This document shows, one piece after another, positions 7,557-15,404 of a DNA stretch of 37,520 nucleotides. Made by a program: the position numbers and the translations under genes. Every line of letters starts with the position of its first letter. The stretch's first letter is position 1. A model generated the notes under the pieces. That model had not been told where the DNA came from. It saw nothing but the letters and a program-made list of their open reading frames with translations, and ran no database searches. The stretch comes from Mucilaginibacter flavidus (GTDB taxonomy: Bacteria; Bacteroidota; Bacteroidia; Sphingobacteriales; Sphingobacteriaceae): assembly GCF_024055575.1 (NCBI RefSeq), contig NZ_JAMXOE010000036.1:1-37520 (forward strand). Reading direction: 5' to 3'.

Positions 7557-7904
7557 ATGAAAGCGTGCACTTTCCTACTTTCCATGTATATTTTATTCCT
7601 GTGTTTAACGCCGGGCATAAAAACTATTGAAAATAGCCAGAAGATAGAAACATCTTGCTGTGAAAACTGCGGGCATGTCTTAACACATCCGAGACCTCCC
7701 AATGCTAAACAAGAAAGCAAGCAAAACACCAAGAAGATGTGCAACCCTTTTGAAAGTTGCAAAACTTGCATAGGTTTTTGTTCTGCTTCGCTTTCAGCAT
7801 CTGTCAATCCGATTTCACGTGGTTTTGCTAAACTCGTAGCCAGTAATGAAGAAGCAACAAAGCACCTTGCGTTAGATTTTTGGCAACCGCCCAAGTTAAG
7901 TTAA
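7557..7904 (+). CDS. Small Cys-rich exported protein, DUF6660-like
   Basis: The 115-residue product has an N-terminal hydrophobic segment (residues 1-20, MKACTFLLSMYILFLCLTPG) acting as signal peptide or anchor. A Cys-rich middle follows (CCENCG; CNPFESCKTCIGFC), and it ends in WQPPKLS. The order of hydrophobic start, Cys cluster and terminal W-x-PPK-x-S is shared with the minus-strand protein at 17649-17966, and I associate it with the DUF6660 family, whose members sit beside TonB receptors. Cys spacing suggests metal binding in the periplasm. It leads the plus-strand metal cluster, and the HMA-like gene follows 74 bases later. The start is set by the -7 box just upstream. Confidence 0.7.
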   Translation: MKACTFLLSMYILFLCLTPGIKTIENSQKIETSCCENCGHVLTHPRPPNAKQESKQNTKKMCNPFESCKTCIGFCSASLSASVNPISRGFAKLVASNEEATKHLALDFWQPPKLS

Positions 7905-7978
7905 CAACACCGTTCATTTTTGCAGCTTTGGTAAACCCTAAGGCACGATTTATCCGTTAACTTAATAATTCAAAAATC

Positions 7979-8338
7979 ATGAAATCATTATTTTTCACTG
8001 CGGCAATAGCCGTATGCGCCATTATATTTAGTACAGCAAATAGTTTCGCACAAACGTCTGCCAAGCTTTCTCACACCGGAAGCAAAGATTCAACCATAAC
8101 CATCAAAGTAAGCGGCATTACCTGCTCCGGCGACCTTAAAATGATCACTAACAGCGTTCAAAAACTGCCAGGGGTAGCAAGCTGTAAACAAATTGGTAAA
8201 ATGTCGCCGAACAGCAGCTTTGCCATTCAGTTCGATCCGTCAAAAGTAACCTTTCCGGCATTGGTCAAAACGGTGGAAGCAACCCCAAGTTGTGATTACC
8301 CCGATCAGCACCCCTATAAGGCTAAAATAAAAAAATAA
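7979..8338 (+). CDS. Periplasmic heavy-metal-associated (HMA-like) domain protein
   Basis: The 119-residue product has a signal peptide (residues 1-24, ending SFAQ) and an HMA-like ferredoxin fold: strand TITIKVSGITCSGDLKMI, helix, KLPGVASC, then FAIQFDPSKVTFPALVKTVEA. HMA domains bind Cu(I) or similar ions through GMTCxxC. Here the loop reads GITCSGDL, so only the first Cys (Cys49) is kept; Cys71-72 region and Cys112 region cysteines may complete a site. It precedes a TonB receptor by about 50 bases, which suggests a periplasmic metal carrier receiving ions from that receptor. The metal (copper most likely) is inferred. Confidence 0.8.
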   Translation: MKSLFFTAAIAVCAIIFSTANSFAQTSAKLSHTGSKDSTITIKVSGITCSGDLKMITNSVQKLPGVASCKQIGKMSPNSSFAIQFDPSKVTFPALVKTVEATPSCDYPDQHPYKAKIKK

Positions 8339-8389
8339 CTTTTCAAGCAGGGATTGCCATTTGCATACCCCGCGCTCAATTCAGAAAAA

Positions 8390-10621
8390 ATGAAAATGAA
8401 TAGGATATTACTGTTCATTGCTGCCTGTTTATTCACTTGTATAGCAAAAGGACAAGTGATCAGCGGAAAAGTGACGAACATCAAAAAACAACCTTTGGCG
8501 GGTGTATCAGTCTATTGGTTAGATACAGCTATACGTACCGCAACTGATACCACAGGTTTATTTCAGATTGCTCTATCTGGTAAGCTTCCTGGAAAACTGG
8601 TTTTCAGCCTGGATAACTACGAACCTGATACACTACAGGTCACGGGTAACTTTTTACTTGAGATCAGGTTAAAGAAAGTCAAAGGGCTAAATGAGGTTAG
8701 GGTTACGGGGCAACGTCCCGGCACTTTTATTTCGTCGCTTTTTGCGCAAAAAATGGAGATCATTACCCCTTTAGAACTCAAAAAGGCAGCTTGCTGCGAT
8801 CTTGCGGGGTGCTTTGAAACACAGGCCTCAGTAGATCCCCAAACGACGAACGCGGTTACCAATTCAAAGGAACTGCGGTTATTGGGTATTTCAGGTATCT
8901 ATAACCAGGTCTTGATTGACGGTATGCCATTAATACAGGGACTTTCTTATACCTACGGCATCAGCAGCATACCCGGCACCCTGGTGGATAACATTTTTGT
9001 ATCCAAAGGGGCTAATTCTGTCATTCAGGGATTTGAAAGCATTAGCGGTCAGATCAATGTGGAAACAAAAGAACCCGATAAAGCAGATAAGCTTAACCTT
9101 AACCTCTATGTCAATAATTTTGCTGAGAAGCAGTTTAATGCAGATTATGCCTATAAAAAGTACCGTTGGAGTAATGTCCTTGCTTTTCACACCACACAAC
9201 CGGCTAACAAAATTGACCAGGACAAGGACACTTTCTTAGACGTACCTTTATTAACGCGTTATATGCTCTTTGATAAACTGAAATATGGCAACGAAACGGA
9301 TTGGGGATGGAGTTCGATGGTGGGAGTTGGCTATCTTCATGAACAGCGCATAGGCGGCCAGATCAATTTTAATGCGGCCAGAGATGAAGGCACTATGAAT
9401 GCCTATGGACAGGTAGTTAATATTTCACAACCGGAAGTTTGGACAAAAACTGGCTATCGTTTCAATGACAATGAAAAGCTTACTTTCATCGGTTCAAGCT
9501 TTTACCAGGATCAAAATTCTTATTTCGGCACGACTAAATACCTGGCCAACCAAACCAGCGCTTATGCCAATTTTCAATATGAATTACTTTACAACGGCAA
9601 GCATTCACTAATTACAGGAATAAGTTACCGTGATTTAATGCTCAATGAAAATATTGCATTTAATACAAATCCGCTGAACCCGACCTTTGCGGGCGAATAC
9701 CGGAAAAATGAACAGATACCCGGTTTTTTTGCCGAAAATACCCTGAATTGGGGTAATGGTAAAATTGGCTGGTTAACAGGTGTTAGATTAGATCATGATA
9801 ATCAATTTGGATTTTATTTTACACCCCGAACCTTATTGAAATACGAATTGAGCAAAAATGCGACACTCCGGGCTTCAGTAGGAACCGGATGGCGAACTGT
9901 AAACCTGTTCAGTGAAAATGTTAATTTACTGGCAAGCTCACGGAATATCGTGTTTGCCGAACCATTGAAGTCGGAGAAGGCGGTAAACTACGGTTTAAAT
10001 TTCACGCAAAAGTTTGAAACGCAAAACCTGGAAGGATATTTAAGCGCTGATTTTTATAGAACCAGTTTTCAAAGCCAGGTTTTCATGGATTATGATACAG
10101 ACCCCACAAAAGTAATCATCAGCAATTTTATCGGGACTTCTGCATCAAATAGTTTCCAGGCAGAAGCCTACGCCATGTTTTTTAAGGTGTTTGAATTGAA
10201 AGTTGCTTACAATTATCTGGATGTTTATCACATTGTGAATGGCAATCATGTGGAGCTTCCTTTCAACTCAACTAATAAGGTTCTTACTACCGTATCTTAT
10301 AAACCTGTTTCAGGAAGCTGGCATATAGATTTTAATGCGCATTGGTATGGCAAACAGCAATTACCTGATACGCATCTCAATCCGGTCGAATATCAAAGGC
10401 CTGATCAATCAATACCCTACTATATATTCAACGGGCAATTTACCAAAACATGGAAGCAATTTGAAGTTTATACCGGCTGTGAAAATATTTTCGGCTTCCG
10501 CCAAAATCAGCCGATTATCGGTTGGCAGTACCCGTTTGGAAAATACTTTGATACGTCATCAGTTTGGGGGCCGACAAGGGGGCGAGAAATATATATTGGG
10601 GTTAGATTTAAGATCATTTAA
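8390..10621 (+). CDS. TonB-dependent outer-membrane receptor (copper/metal cluster type)
   Basis: I start this 743-residue protein at the ATG at 8390, which gives a proper signal peptide (MKMNRILLFIAACLFTCIAKG). An upstream in-frame ATG at 8354 would add twelve residues ahead of it. A carboxypeptidase-regulatory-like domain (about residues 22-105, VISGKVTNIKKQPLAGVSVYW) precedes the plug (LNEVRVTGQ...; LIDGMPLIQG; SVIQGFESISGQINV) and a 22-strand barrel ending in ...YIGVRFKII. The plug contains KKAACCDLAGCFETQASVD, a Cys-rich variant I associate with receptors in copper or heavy-metal clusters. It imports a metal chelate using TonB energy. The HMA-like gene lies just upstream. Confidence 0.88.
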   Translation: MKMNRILLFIAACLFTCIAKGQVISGKVTNIKKQPLAGVSVYWLDTAIRTATDTTGLFQIALSGKLPGKLVFSLDNYEPDTLQVTGNFLLEIRLKKVKGLNEVRVTGQRPGTFISSLFAQKMEIITPLELKKAACCDLAGCFETQASVDPQTTNAVTNSKELRLLGISGIYNQVLIDGMPLIQGLSYTYGISSIPGTLVDNIFVSKGANSVIQGFESISGQINVETKEPDKADKLNLNLYVNNFAEKQFNADYAYKKYRWSNVLAFHTTQPANKIDQDKDTFLDVPLLTRYMLFDKLKYGNETDWGWSSMVGVGYLHEQRIGGQINFNAARDEGTMNAYGQVVNISQPEVWTKTGYRFNDNEKLTFIGSSFYQDQNSYFGTTKYLANQTSAYANFQYELLYNGKHSLITGISYRDLMLNENIAFNTNPLNPTFAGEYRKNEQIPGFFAENTLNWGNGKIGWLTGVRLDHDNQFGFYFTPRTLLKYELSKNATLRASVGTGWRTVNLFSENVNLLASSRNIVFAEPLKSEKAVNYGLNFTQKFETQNLEGYLSADFYRTSFQSQVFMDYDTDPTKVIISNFIGTSASNSFQAEAYAMFFKVFELKVAYNYLDVYHIVNGNHVELPFNSTNKVLTTVSYKPVSGSWHIDFNAHWYGKQQLPDTHLNPVEYQRPDQSIPYYIFNGQFTKTWKQFEVYTGCENIFGFRQNQPIIGWQYPFGKYFDTSSVWGPTRGREIYIGVRFKII

Positions 10622-10626
10622 ACATC

Positions 10627-10653
10627 CACGACGGTTTTTGGGAAAACCCCGTG
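10627..10653. other. Stem-loop after the TonB receptor gene
   Basis: CACG and GGTTTT pair with AAAACC and CGTG around a TGGG loop, six bases after the stop at 10621. There is no T run, so it may be an mRNA 3' stabiliser and not a terminator. Confidence 0.4.
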
Positions 10654-10831
10654 AAGGAAAGAGTTTTAAGATTTGCGGTCATGTGAGGTATAGCACTGCG
10701 CCAATTAAAGCAGCAAAAGCACCAGTCAAATCGTACTTCCCGGTTTAAAGCGGTTTGCCTTCCAGGCCTAATCTGATGTGGATTACAGTTTAATATTAAT
10801 CCACCTCTGATAACAACCATTCAACAATTAT

Positions 10832-10839
10832 TATATTTG
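10832..10839 (+). promoter_or_regulatory. Bacteroidota -7 box TATATTTG
   Basis: A perfect TAnnTTTG ends four bases before the GTG start at 10844. It implies a new promoter for the reductase operon and a leaderless or nearly leaderless first gene. Confidence 0.6.
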
Positions 10840-10843
10840 CGCT

Positions 10844-11149
10844 GTGAAAAACAAGGTTTTTACTTTCTTCATCCTGTTGGCTGGTATATTTTACCTGTCT
10901 TCTGTATTAGAATTCGATCAGGAAGAAAGCAAGGCCAATTTTAAACAGGAACAACAATATAAAATTGCTATAGAAAAGCCTAATGACGTTCATGCCCCCG
11001 TTAATTTAGCTCTTTTGCCCTTATTATTTGTCTTTAGTGTTGCTATACTGACGTACATCACCGAGACAAATCCTAAAAAGCTCTCCGATCTTGCCAGGTT
11101 TCTGCCACCCGAAAGGTTGTTTCTGCAGTATTCCGTTTTTCGTATCTGA
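10844..11149 (+). CDS. Small two-helix membrane protein ahead of the reductase
   Basis: The 101-residue product has two hydrophobic segments (residues 5-22 and 52-70) joined by a charged loop, followed by a cytoplasmic-looking tail. I do not recognise a family. The start is GTG; no ATG lies in frame, and the -7 box four bases upstream leaves little room for another choice. The reductase gene follows 75 bases later on the same strand, so an accessory role to that membrane enzyme is plausible but unproven. Confidence 0.6.
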   Translation: MKNKVFTFFILLAGIFYLSSVLEFDQEESKANFKQEQQYKIAIEKPNDVHAPVNLALLPLLFVFSVAILTYITETNPKKLSDLARFLPPERLFLQYSVFRI

Positions 11150-11224
11150 TTTTAATTTCCTGCTCTTATATGCGCTTGCCGTTCATCCGGCAGGTAAGTT
11201 CTGGAAATCTTAAAATCATCATCC

Positions 11225-12892
11225 ATGTCAGATTCAATATTTCTGCAATTATCCGCTGACGCGGGGATTGTGGCCACCCTTATTTTAACTGTCAATTACC
11301 TGTTCGGTATATTGATCAGTACTTCTTATCAGAGATCAACTCTTTATAATAAACTACCTAAATCCTTAAAAAGCGTCAATATTTATAACTGGCATAATTG
11401 GACGGCTTACATTGTTTTAACCCTTGTATTGCTGCATCCGGTTTTATTGCTTTTTGACCCTTTAACAAAATTCACGTTTGTTGATATTGTCTTTCCAATA
11501 AATGCGCCGACACAAAAGCTGTTTGTGGCGTTAGGCACCATCTCCATGTTTGCGATAGTGTTGGTTATTTTAACAACGCAAAAATTTGTAAAAAACCGGC
11601 TTGGTTTTCGCACCTGGAAAAATATTCACTTAATTTCTTACGCAACAGGTTTGCTTTTCATTGTGCATGGGATTGTGATGGACCCGGAATTAAAGAACAG
11701 GCCAGTTGATTTCCTGGATGCAGAAAAGGTAGCCAGTGAAGCCTGCTTTTTAATTTTATTGGCTGCGATCTATTTCAGGGTTCGTTACGAGATCAAAAAA
11801 AGGCATTCGTCAAAGTTTTATAAGCTGCGCGTTTTGAATGTAATCAGCGAAACAACCGATGCAAAATCATTCGTTTTAGATATACCTGGAAACCTAAAAG
11901 ATGTATTTACCTATACGCCGGGTCAATTTATCAAGTTAAAATTAATGGTGAATAGTAAGGAGTATAAAAGAGCTTATTCCCTTTCGAGTTCACCTGTCAC
12001 CGATGACGGATTTTACTTTACCATAAAGAGGGTTAAAGATGGTATCGTTTCTAATTTATTAAACGATACGCTCACGCCAGGCTATGAACTTCTTGTTCTT
12101 CCGCCATCAGGTAATTTCTTTAAAGAATATCCTTCCAGTGACCCAACCCATTTTGTATTTTTTGCTGGCGGAAGCGGTATTACGCCCGTTTACAGCATTA
12201 TCAAATCCCTGTTAACTAAGCAGCCTCATTCCCACCTCTCCCTGATCTATGCAAACCGGGATCTGGATTCTATTATATTCAAAAGAGAACTTGAACTCTT
12301 AGAAGCTTCTTATCGGGAAAGATTGACTATAACCCATGTCTTGAGTGCCGCATCAGCGGGATGGGGCGGGCTAAAAGGGCGGCTTGACCAGGATAAAATA
12401 GTTCAGTTTATGAATAAATGGATGATCATGCCGGTTGCGGATACCGTCTATTATGTATGCGGGCCTTCACCATTTATGGAATTAGTGGAACAAGAATTAG
12501 CATACCATAAAATACAACCCTCTAAAATTCATCTCGAAAAATTTGTATCCATCAGCAATGAAGAAGATCCTTTAAAAGCAGGTACCGGCTTAGAAGATAT
12601 TGGTACAGCCGGTGCCAGTTTAAACGCGCAATTGGACGGAAACAATCATCAGACGAATTGTAAAAAAGATCAAATCCTATTAGATGTATTATTAGCGGCC
12701 GGGATTAACGCTCCCTATTCCTGTAGAGAGGGCATTTGTTCAAGCTGTAAGGCAAAGCTTGTGGAAGGAATGGTCATAATGAAAAAGCATACTGCTCTTA
12801 GCGATACAGATATTAAAAACGATCACATTTTGACTTGCCAGGCCACCCTGCTATCCGCAAAGATCAAGATTGATTTTGATACCGTAAAATAA
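11225..12892 (+). CDS. Ferric-reductase-like membrane flavoprotein with C-terminal 2Fe-2S domain
   Basis: The 555-residue protein has a ferric-reductase-like membrane domain (about residues 10-190; His57, His71, His135 and His148 are candidates for haem ligands). A ferredoxin-NADP-reductase-like module follows, with FAD motif RAYSLSSS (249-256), NAD(P) motif FAGGSGIT (313-320) and YYVCGPSPFM. A plant-type 2Fe-2S domain comes last, with Cys500, Cys505, Cys508 and Cys538 (CREGICSSC...TC). It should carry electrons from NAD(P)H across the inner membrane, most likely to reduce Fe(III) or Cu(II) taken up by the neighbouring receptors. The substrate metal is inferred. Its stop overlaps the next start by one base (TAATG). 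Confidence 0.85.
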   Translation: MSDSIFLQLSADAGIVATLILTVNYLFGILISTSYQRSTLYNKLPKSLKSVNIYNWHNWTAYIVLTLVLLHPVLLLFDPLTKFTFVDIVFPINAPTQKLFVALGTISMFAIVLVILTTQKFVKNRLGFRTWKNIHLISYATGLLFIVHGIVMDPELKNRPVDFLDAEKVASEACFLILLAAIYFRVRYEIKKRHSSKFYKLRVLNVISETTDAKSFVLDIPGNLKDVFTYTPGQFIKLKLMVNSKEYKRAYSLSSSPVTDDGFYFTIKRVKDGIVSNLLNDTLTPGYELLVLPPSGNFFKEYPSSDPTHFVFFAGGSGITPVYSIIKSLLTKQPHSHLSLIYANRDLDSIIFKRELELLEASYRERLTITHVLSAASAGWGGLKGRLDQDKIVQFMNKWMIMPVADTVYYVCGPSPFMELVEQELAYHKIQPSKIHLEKFVSISNEEDPLKAGTGLEDIGTAGASLNAQLDGNNHQTNCKKDQILLDVLLAAGINAPYSCREGICSSCKAKLVEGMVIMKKHTALSDTDIKNDHILTCQATLLSAKIKIDFDTVK

Positions 12893-14151
12893 TGGGAAAG
12901 TTCAAATATTTGTTAGCAGGTGTGCTTTCCATACCCTTGCTATTTTTTAGCCTGTTACTTCAAGCACAAACGGCAGACACTACTAAAAAAATTACCATTA
13001 GCGATAGCGCAGCCCGGCCACACCCTTTTCAATACGATAAGGATTCCGGCTTGCAATATAAACGAGGAGATTTTACTTTAACAACCTGGGCGTATGCTGA
13101 AGGTTTGTTTTCTCCCGGCGACTATTCCGCATTTCGTCGCGTAAGGCAGGGGATGGAATTTAAGCTTCCGGCTTATAACTTGCGCATTAATGGCAACAGG
13201 TACAGGACTGTATTATTTTATGAAGTGGATTTTACAGACAATAAGTTTTTCCAGGCAACCAAACGGTTTAAGGATTGGGAAAACTTATTTATTGCTTTTC
13301 AAAATGCGGACGATCCCAATAAGTTCAGAATACTTTTTGGCGAAAACACCCACATACTCTCGCGTGAAGATAATTTATCGTCGGGCAATCTTCCTACGAT
13401 TAACCGTAGCCTGATTTTAGAAGAGCATGGCTCGGTTAACAATTTCGGTGTGCAGTGGGGGTTGCAAATACAAAAGCAAATTAATCCGACCATGTTTCTG
13501 CAATTTGCCATGCAGGATAACCGGGGTTCGATGAATACGGATACGCCACGTTACCAGTTTTGGAAAGATATAGCCGTTAAAGTAACAAAAACCTTGATCA
13601 CATCAACGGATAAAAACCCGGAAAGATTAAACCTGGGCATCGCCATCGACCGGACAGCTGACATTACCAACAGGAGTTTTGTTCTGGCATCCGCCATTAA
13701 CCAGCTCTCGCTTGGAAGTACACCCGCTACCGGGAATAAATTGAGTTTTGAAAACAACCTGGACTATACCAATTGTCTGGGCAAGCATTTATATACGTTT
13801 GAATATGAAACTATTTATTCCCGTTATTCTGATCAGGGTTTAAATGTTGCAGGCGGGTATGCCATGCTGCAATTTCAACTCTTTGATAAAGCAAACGCAG
13901 GCGATCTTGTTCCCTTTGCCAGGTATGACCTTGTTAATTTATCAAATAGGGTCCAGGCCGCTACAGAACAGGCGGTCAGGTTAGGATTCAACTATAACTT
14001 GCCGTTTAAACATAAATTGGTAAACTTTCATCTCGAATATGCGAAACACTTTTTAAACGGTTCTTCGCAAATAATTAATCCGGGTCAGCGAAATTTTGAT
14101 GAGTTTCGCTTTGAATTTCGGGTAAACGCTGCGCGATATTTAAGATTTTAA
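12892..14151 (+). CDS. Outer-membrane porin (phosphate-selective porin O/P-like barrel)
   Basis: The 419-residue product begins with a signal peptide (MGKFKYLLAGVLSIPLLFF...LQAQ). It continues as an amphipathic beta barrel with alternating aromatic and polar residues and a C-terminal strand FEFRVNAARYLRF ending in the aromatic residue typical of outer-membrane proteins. Layout and size fit the porin O/P family. Its ATG overlaps the reductase stop by one base, so the two are translationally coupled. It may admit the substrate or counter-ion used by the reductase/transporter pair. Substrate unknown. Confidence 0.75.
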   Translation: MGKFKYLLAGVLSIPLLFFSLLLQAQTADTTKKITISDSAARPHPFQYDKDSGLQYKRGDFTLTTWAYAEGLFSPGDYSAFRRVRQGMEFKLPAYNLRINGNRYRTVLFYEVDFTDNKFFQATKRFKDWENLFIAFQNADDPNKFRILFGENTHILSREDNLSSGNLPTINRSLILEEHGSVNNFGVQWGLQIQKQINPTMFLQFAMQDNRGSMNTDTPRYQFWKDIAVKVTKTLITSTDKNPERLNLGIAIDRTADITNRSFVLASAINQLSLGSTPATGNKLSFENNLDYTNCLGKHLYTFEYETIYSRYSDQGLNVAGGYAMLQFQLFDKANAGDLVPFARYDLVNLSNRVQAATEQAVRLGFNYNLPFKHKLVNFHLEYAKHFLNGSSQIINPGQRNFDEFRFEFRVNAARYLRF

Positions 14152-14156
14152 ATTGA

Positions 14157-15341
14157 ATGAAAATTATAACAAGGGCTATTTGGATACTATCATTAGTGAG
14201 TTTGCTTACAGATGTATCAAGTGAAATGCTATACCCGGTGATGCCCATATACCTAAAACATATTGGCTTTTCGGTATTATTGATCGGGTTATTAGAAGGT
14301 CTTGCTGAAGCTGTCGCCGGGTTCAGCAAGGGTTATTTTGGAAAATTGTCTGATCATATTGGGAGCCGGGTGCCATTTATTCGCTTGGGATATTTTCTGA
14401 GCGCCCTATCTAAGCCTATGATGGCAGCATTTACCTATCCGGGCTGGATATTTTCCGCACGTACTATGGACCGTCTCGGTAAAGGTTTGCGTACAGGCGC
14501 AAGAGATGCGCAGCTTTCCGATCAAACTACACCGGAACACAAAGGAAAAGTATTTGGCTTTCATCGGTCTATGGATACCATTGGTGCCGTAATCGGACCA
14601 TTGGTTGCGCTGATTTACCTATATTATTATCCCGGCCAATACCGTATCATGTTCGTACTTGCTTTTTCGCCGGGTTTATTAGGGGTAGCCATAACCTTTC
14701 TATTGCGGGAAAAGAAAAAAAGGCCGATAGAAGATAAGAAACCTAACTTGTTTTCATTTTTAAAGTATTGGAAAGAAAGCCCGGCGGCCTATCGGAGCCT
14801 GGTATCCGGCCTTTTATGTTTTGCACTGATCAATAGCTCTGATGTTTTTTTACTGCTGCTTTTAAAAGCAAAGGGGATCAGTGATGTTCATTTAATTATG
14901 GTCTATGTGTTTTACAATCTTTGTTATGCAGCATTTGCTTACCCAGCCGGTATAATTGCCGACCGCATAGGATTAAAAACCACCTTAATCATAGGATTGC
15001 TGTTCTTTGCTACTGTTTATGGAGGAATTGCGTTTGTAAATACCCTGCCTTTATTCCTGTTATTATTTGCGCTCTACGGCTTGTATGCCGCTATGACGGA
15101 AGGTATAAGCAAGGCATTGATCAGCAATGTTTCAAAAAGAAGCGATATTGCGACAGCAATTGGCACCTATGCTGCTTTTAGCAGCATCATGGCTTTGTTG
15201 TCCAGTTCCATTGCAGGACTGGTGTGGTTTTCTTTTGGGCCCATGACTTTATTTGTATGTTCTGCAACAGGTGCTTTTTTAGTTATTCTGTATTTTGTCA
15301 TTATAAAATTAACACCAGGTTCAATTATAGACGCCGGTTAA
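14157..15341 (+). CDS. Major facilitator superfamily transporter
   Basis: The 394-residue protein has about twelve hydrophobic segments in two halves. The loop between helices 2 and 3 reads GYFGKLSDHIGSR, the MFS signature region, and a second conserved block is DRLGKGLRTGARDAQLSD. It starts five bases after the porin stop. In this operon it could move a metallophore or metal complex across the inner membrane, or export one. The sequence does not show direction or substrate. It is complete with no frameshift. Confidence 0.85.
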   Translation: MKIITRAIWILSLVSLLTDVSSEMLYPVMPIYLKHIGFSVLLIGLLEGLAEAVAGFSKGYFGKLSDHIGSRVPFIRLGYFLSALSKPMMAAFTYPGWIFSARTMDRLGKGLRTGARDAQLSDQTTPEHKGKVFGFHRSMDTIGAVIGPLVALIYLYYYPGQYRIMFVLAFSPGLLGVAITFLLREKKKRPIEDKKPNLFSFLKYWKESPAAYRSLVSGLLCFALINSSDVFLLLLLKAKGISDVHLIMVYVFYNLCYAAFAYPAGIIADRIGLKTTLIIGLLFFATVYGGIAFVNTLPLFLLLFALYGLYAAMTEGISKALISNVSKRSDIATAIGTYAAFSSIMALLSSSIAGLVWFSFGPMTLFVCSATGAFLVILYFVIIKLTPGSIIDAG

Positions 15342-15404
15342 ATTTTTAAAACAGCGTTTAAATAATATATCAATTGATAAGAGGCTTTACATTTTCCCGG
15401 TTTT

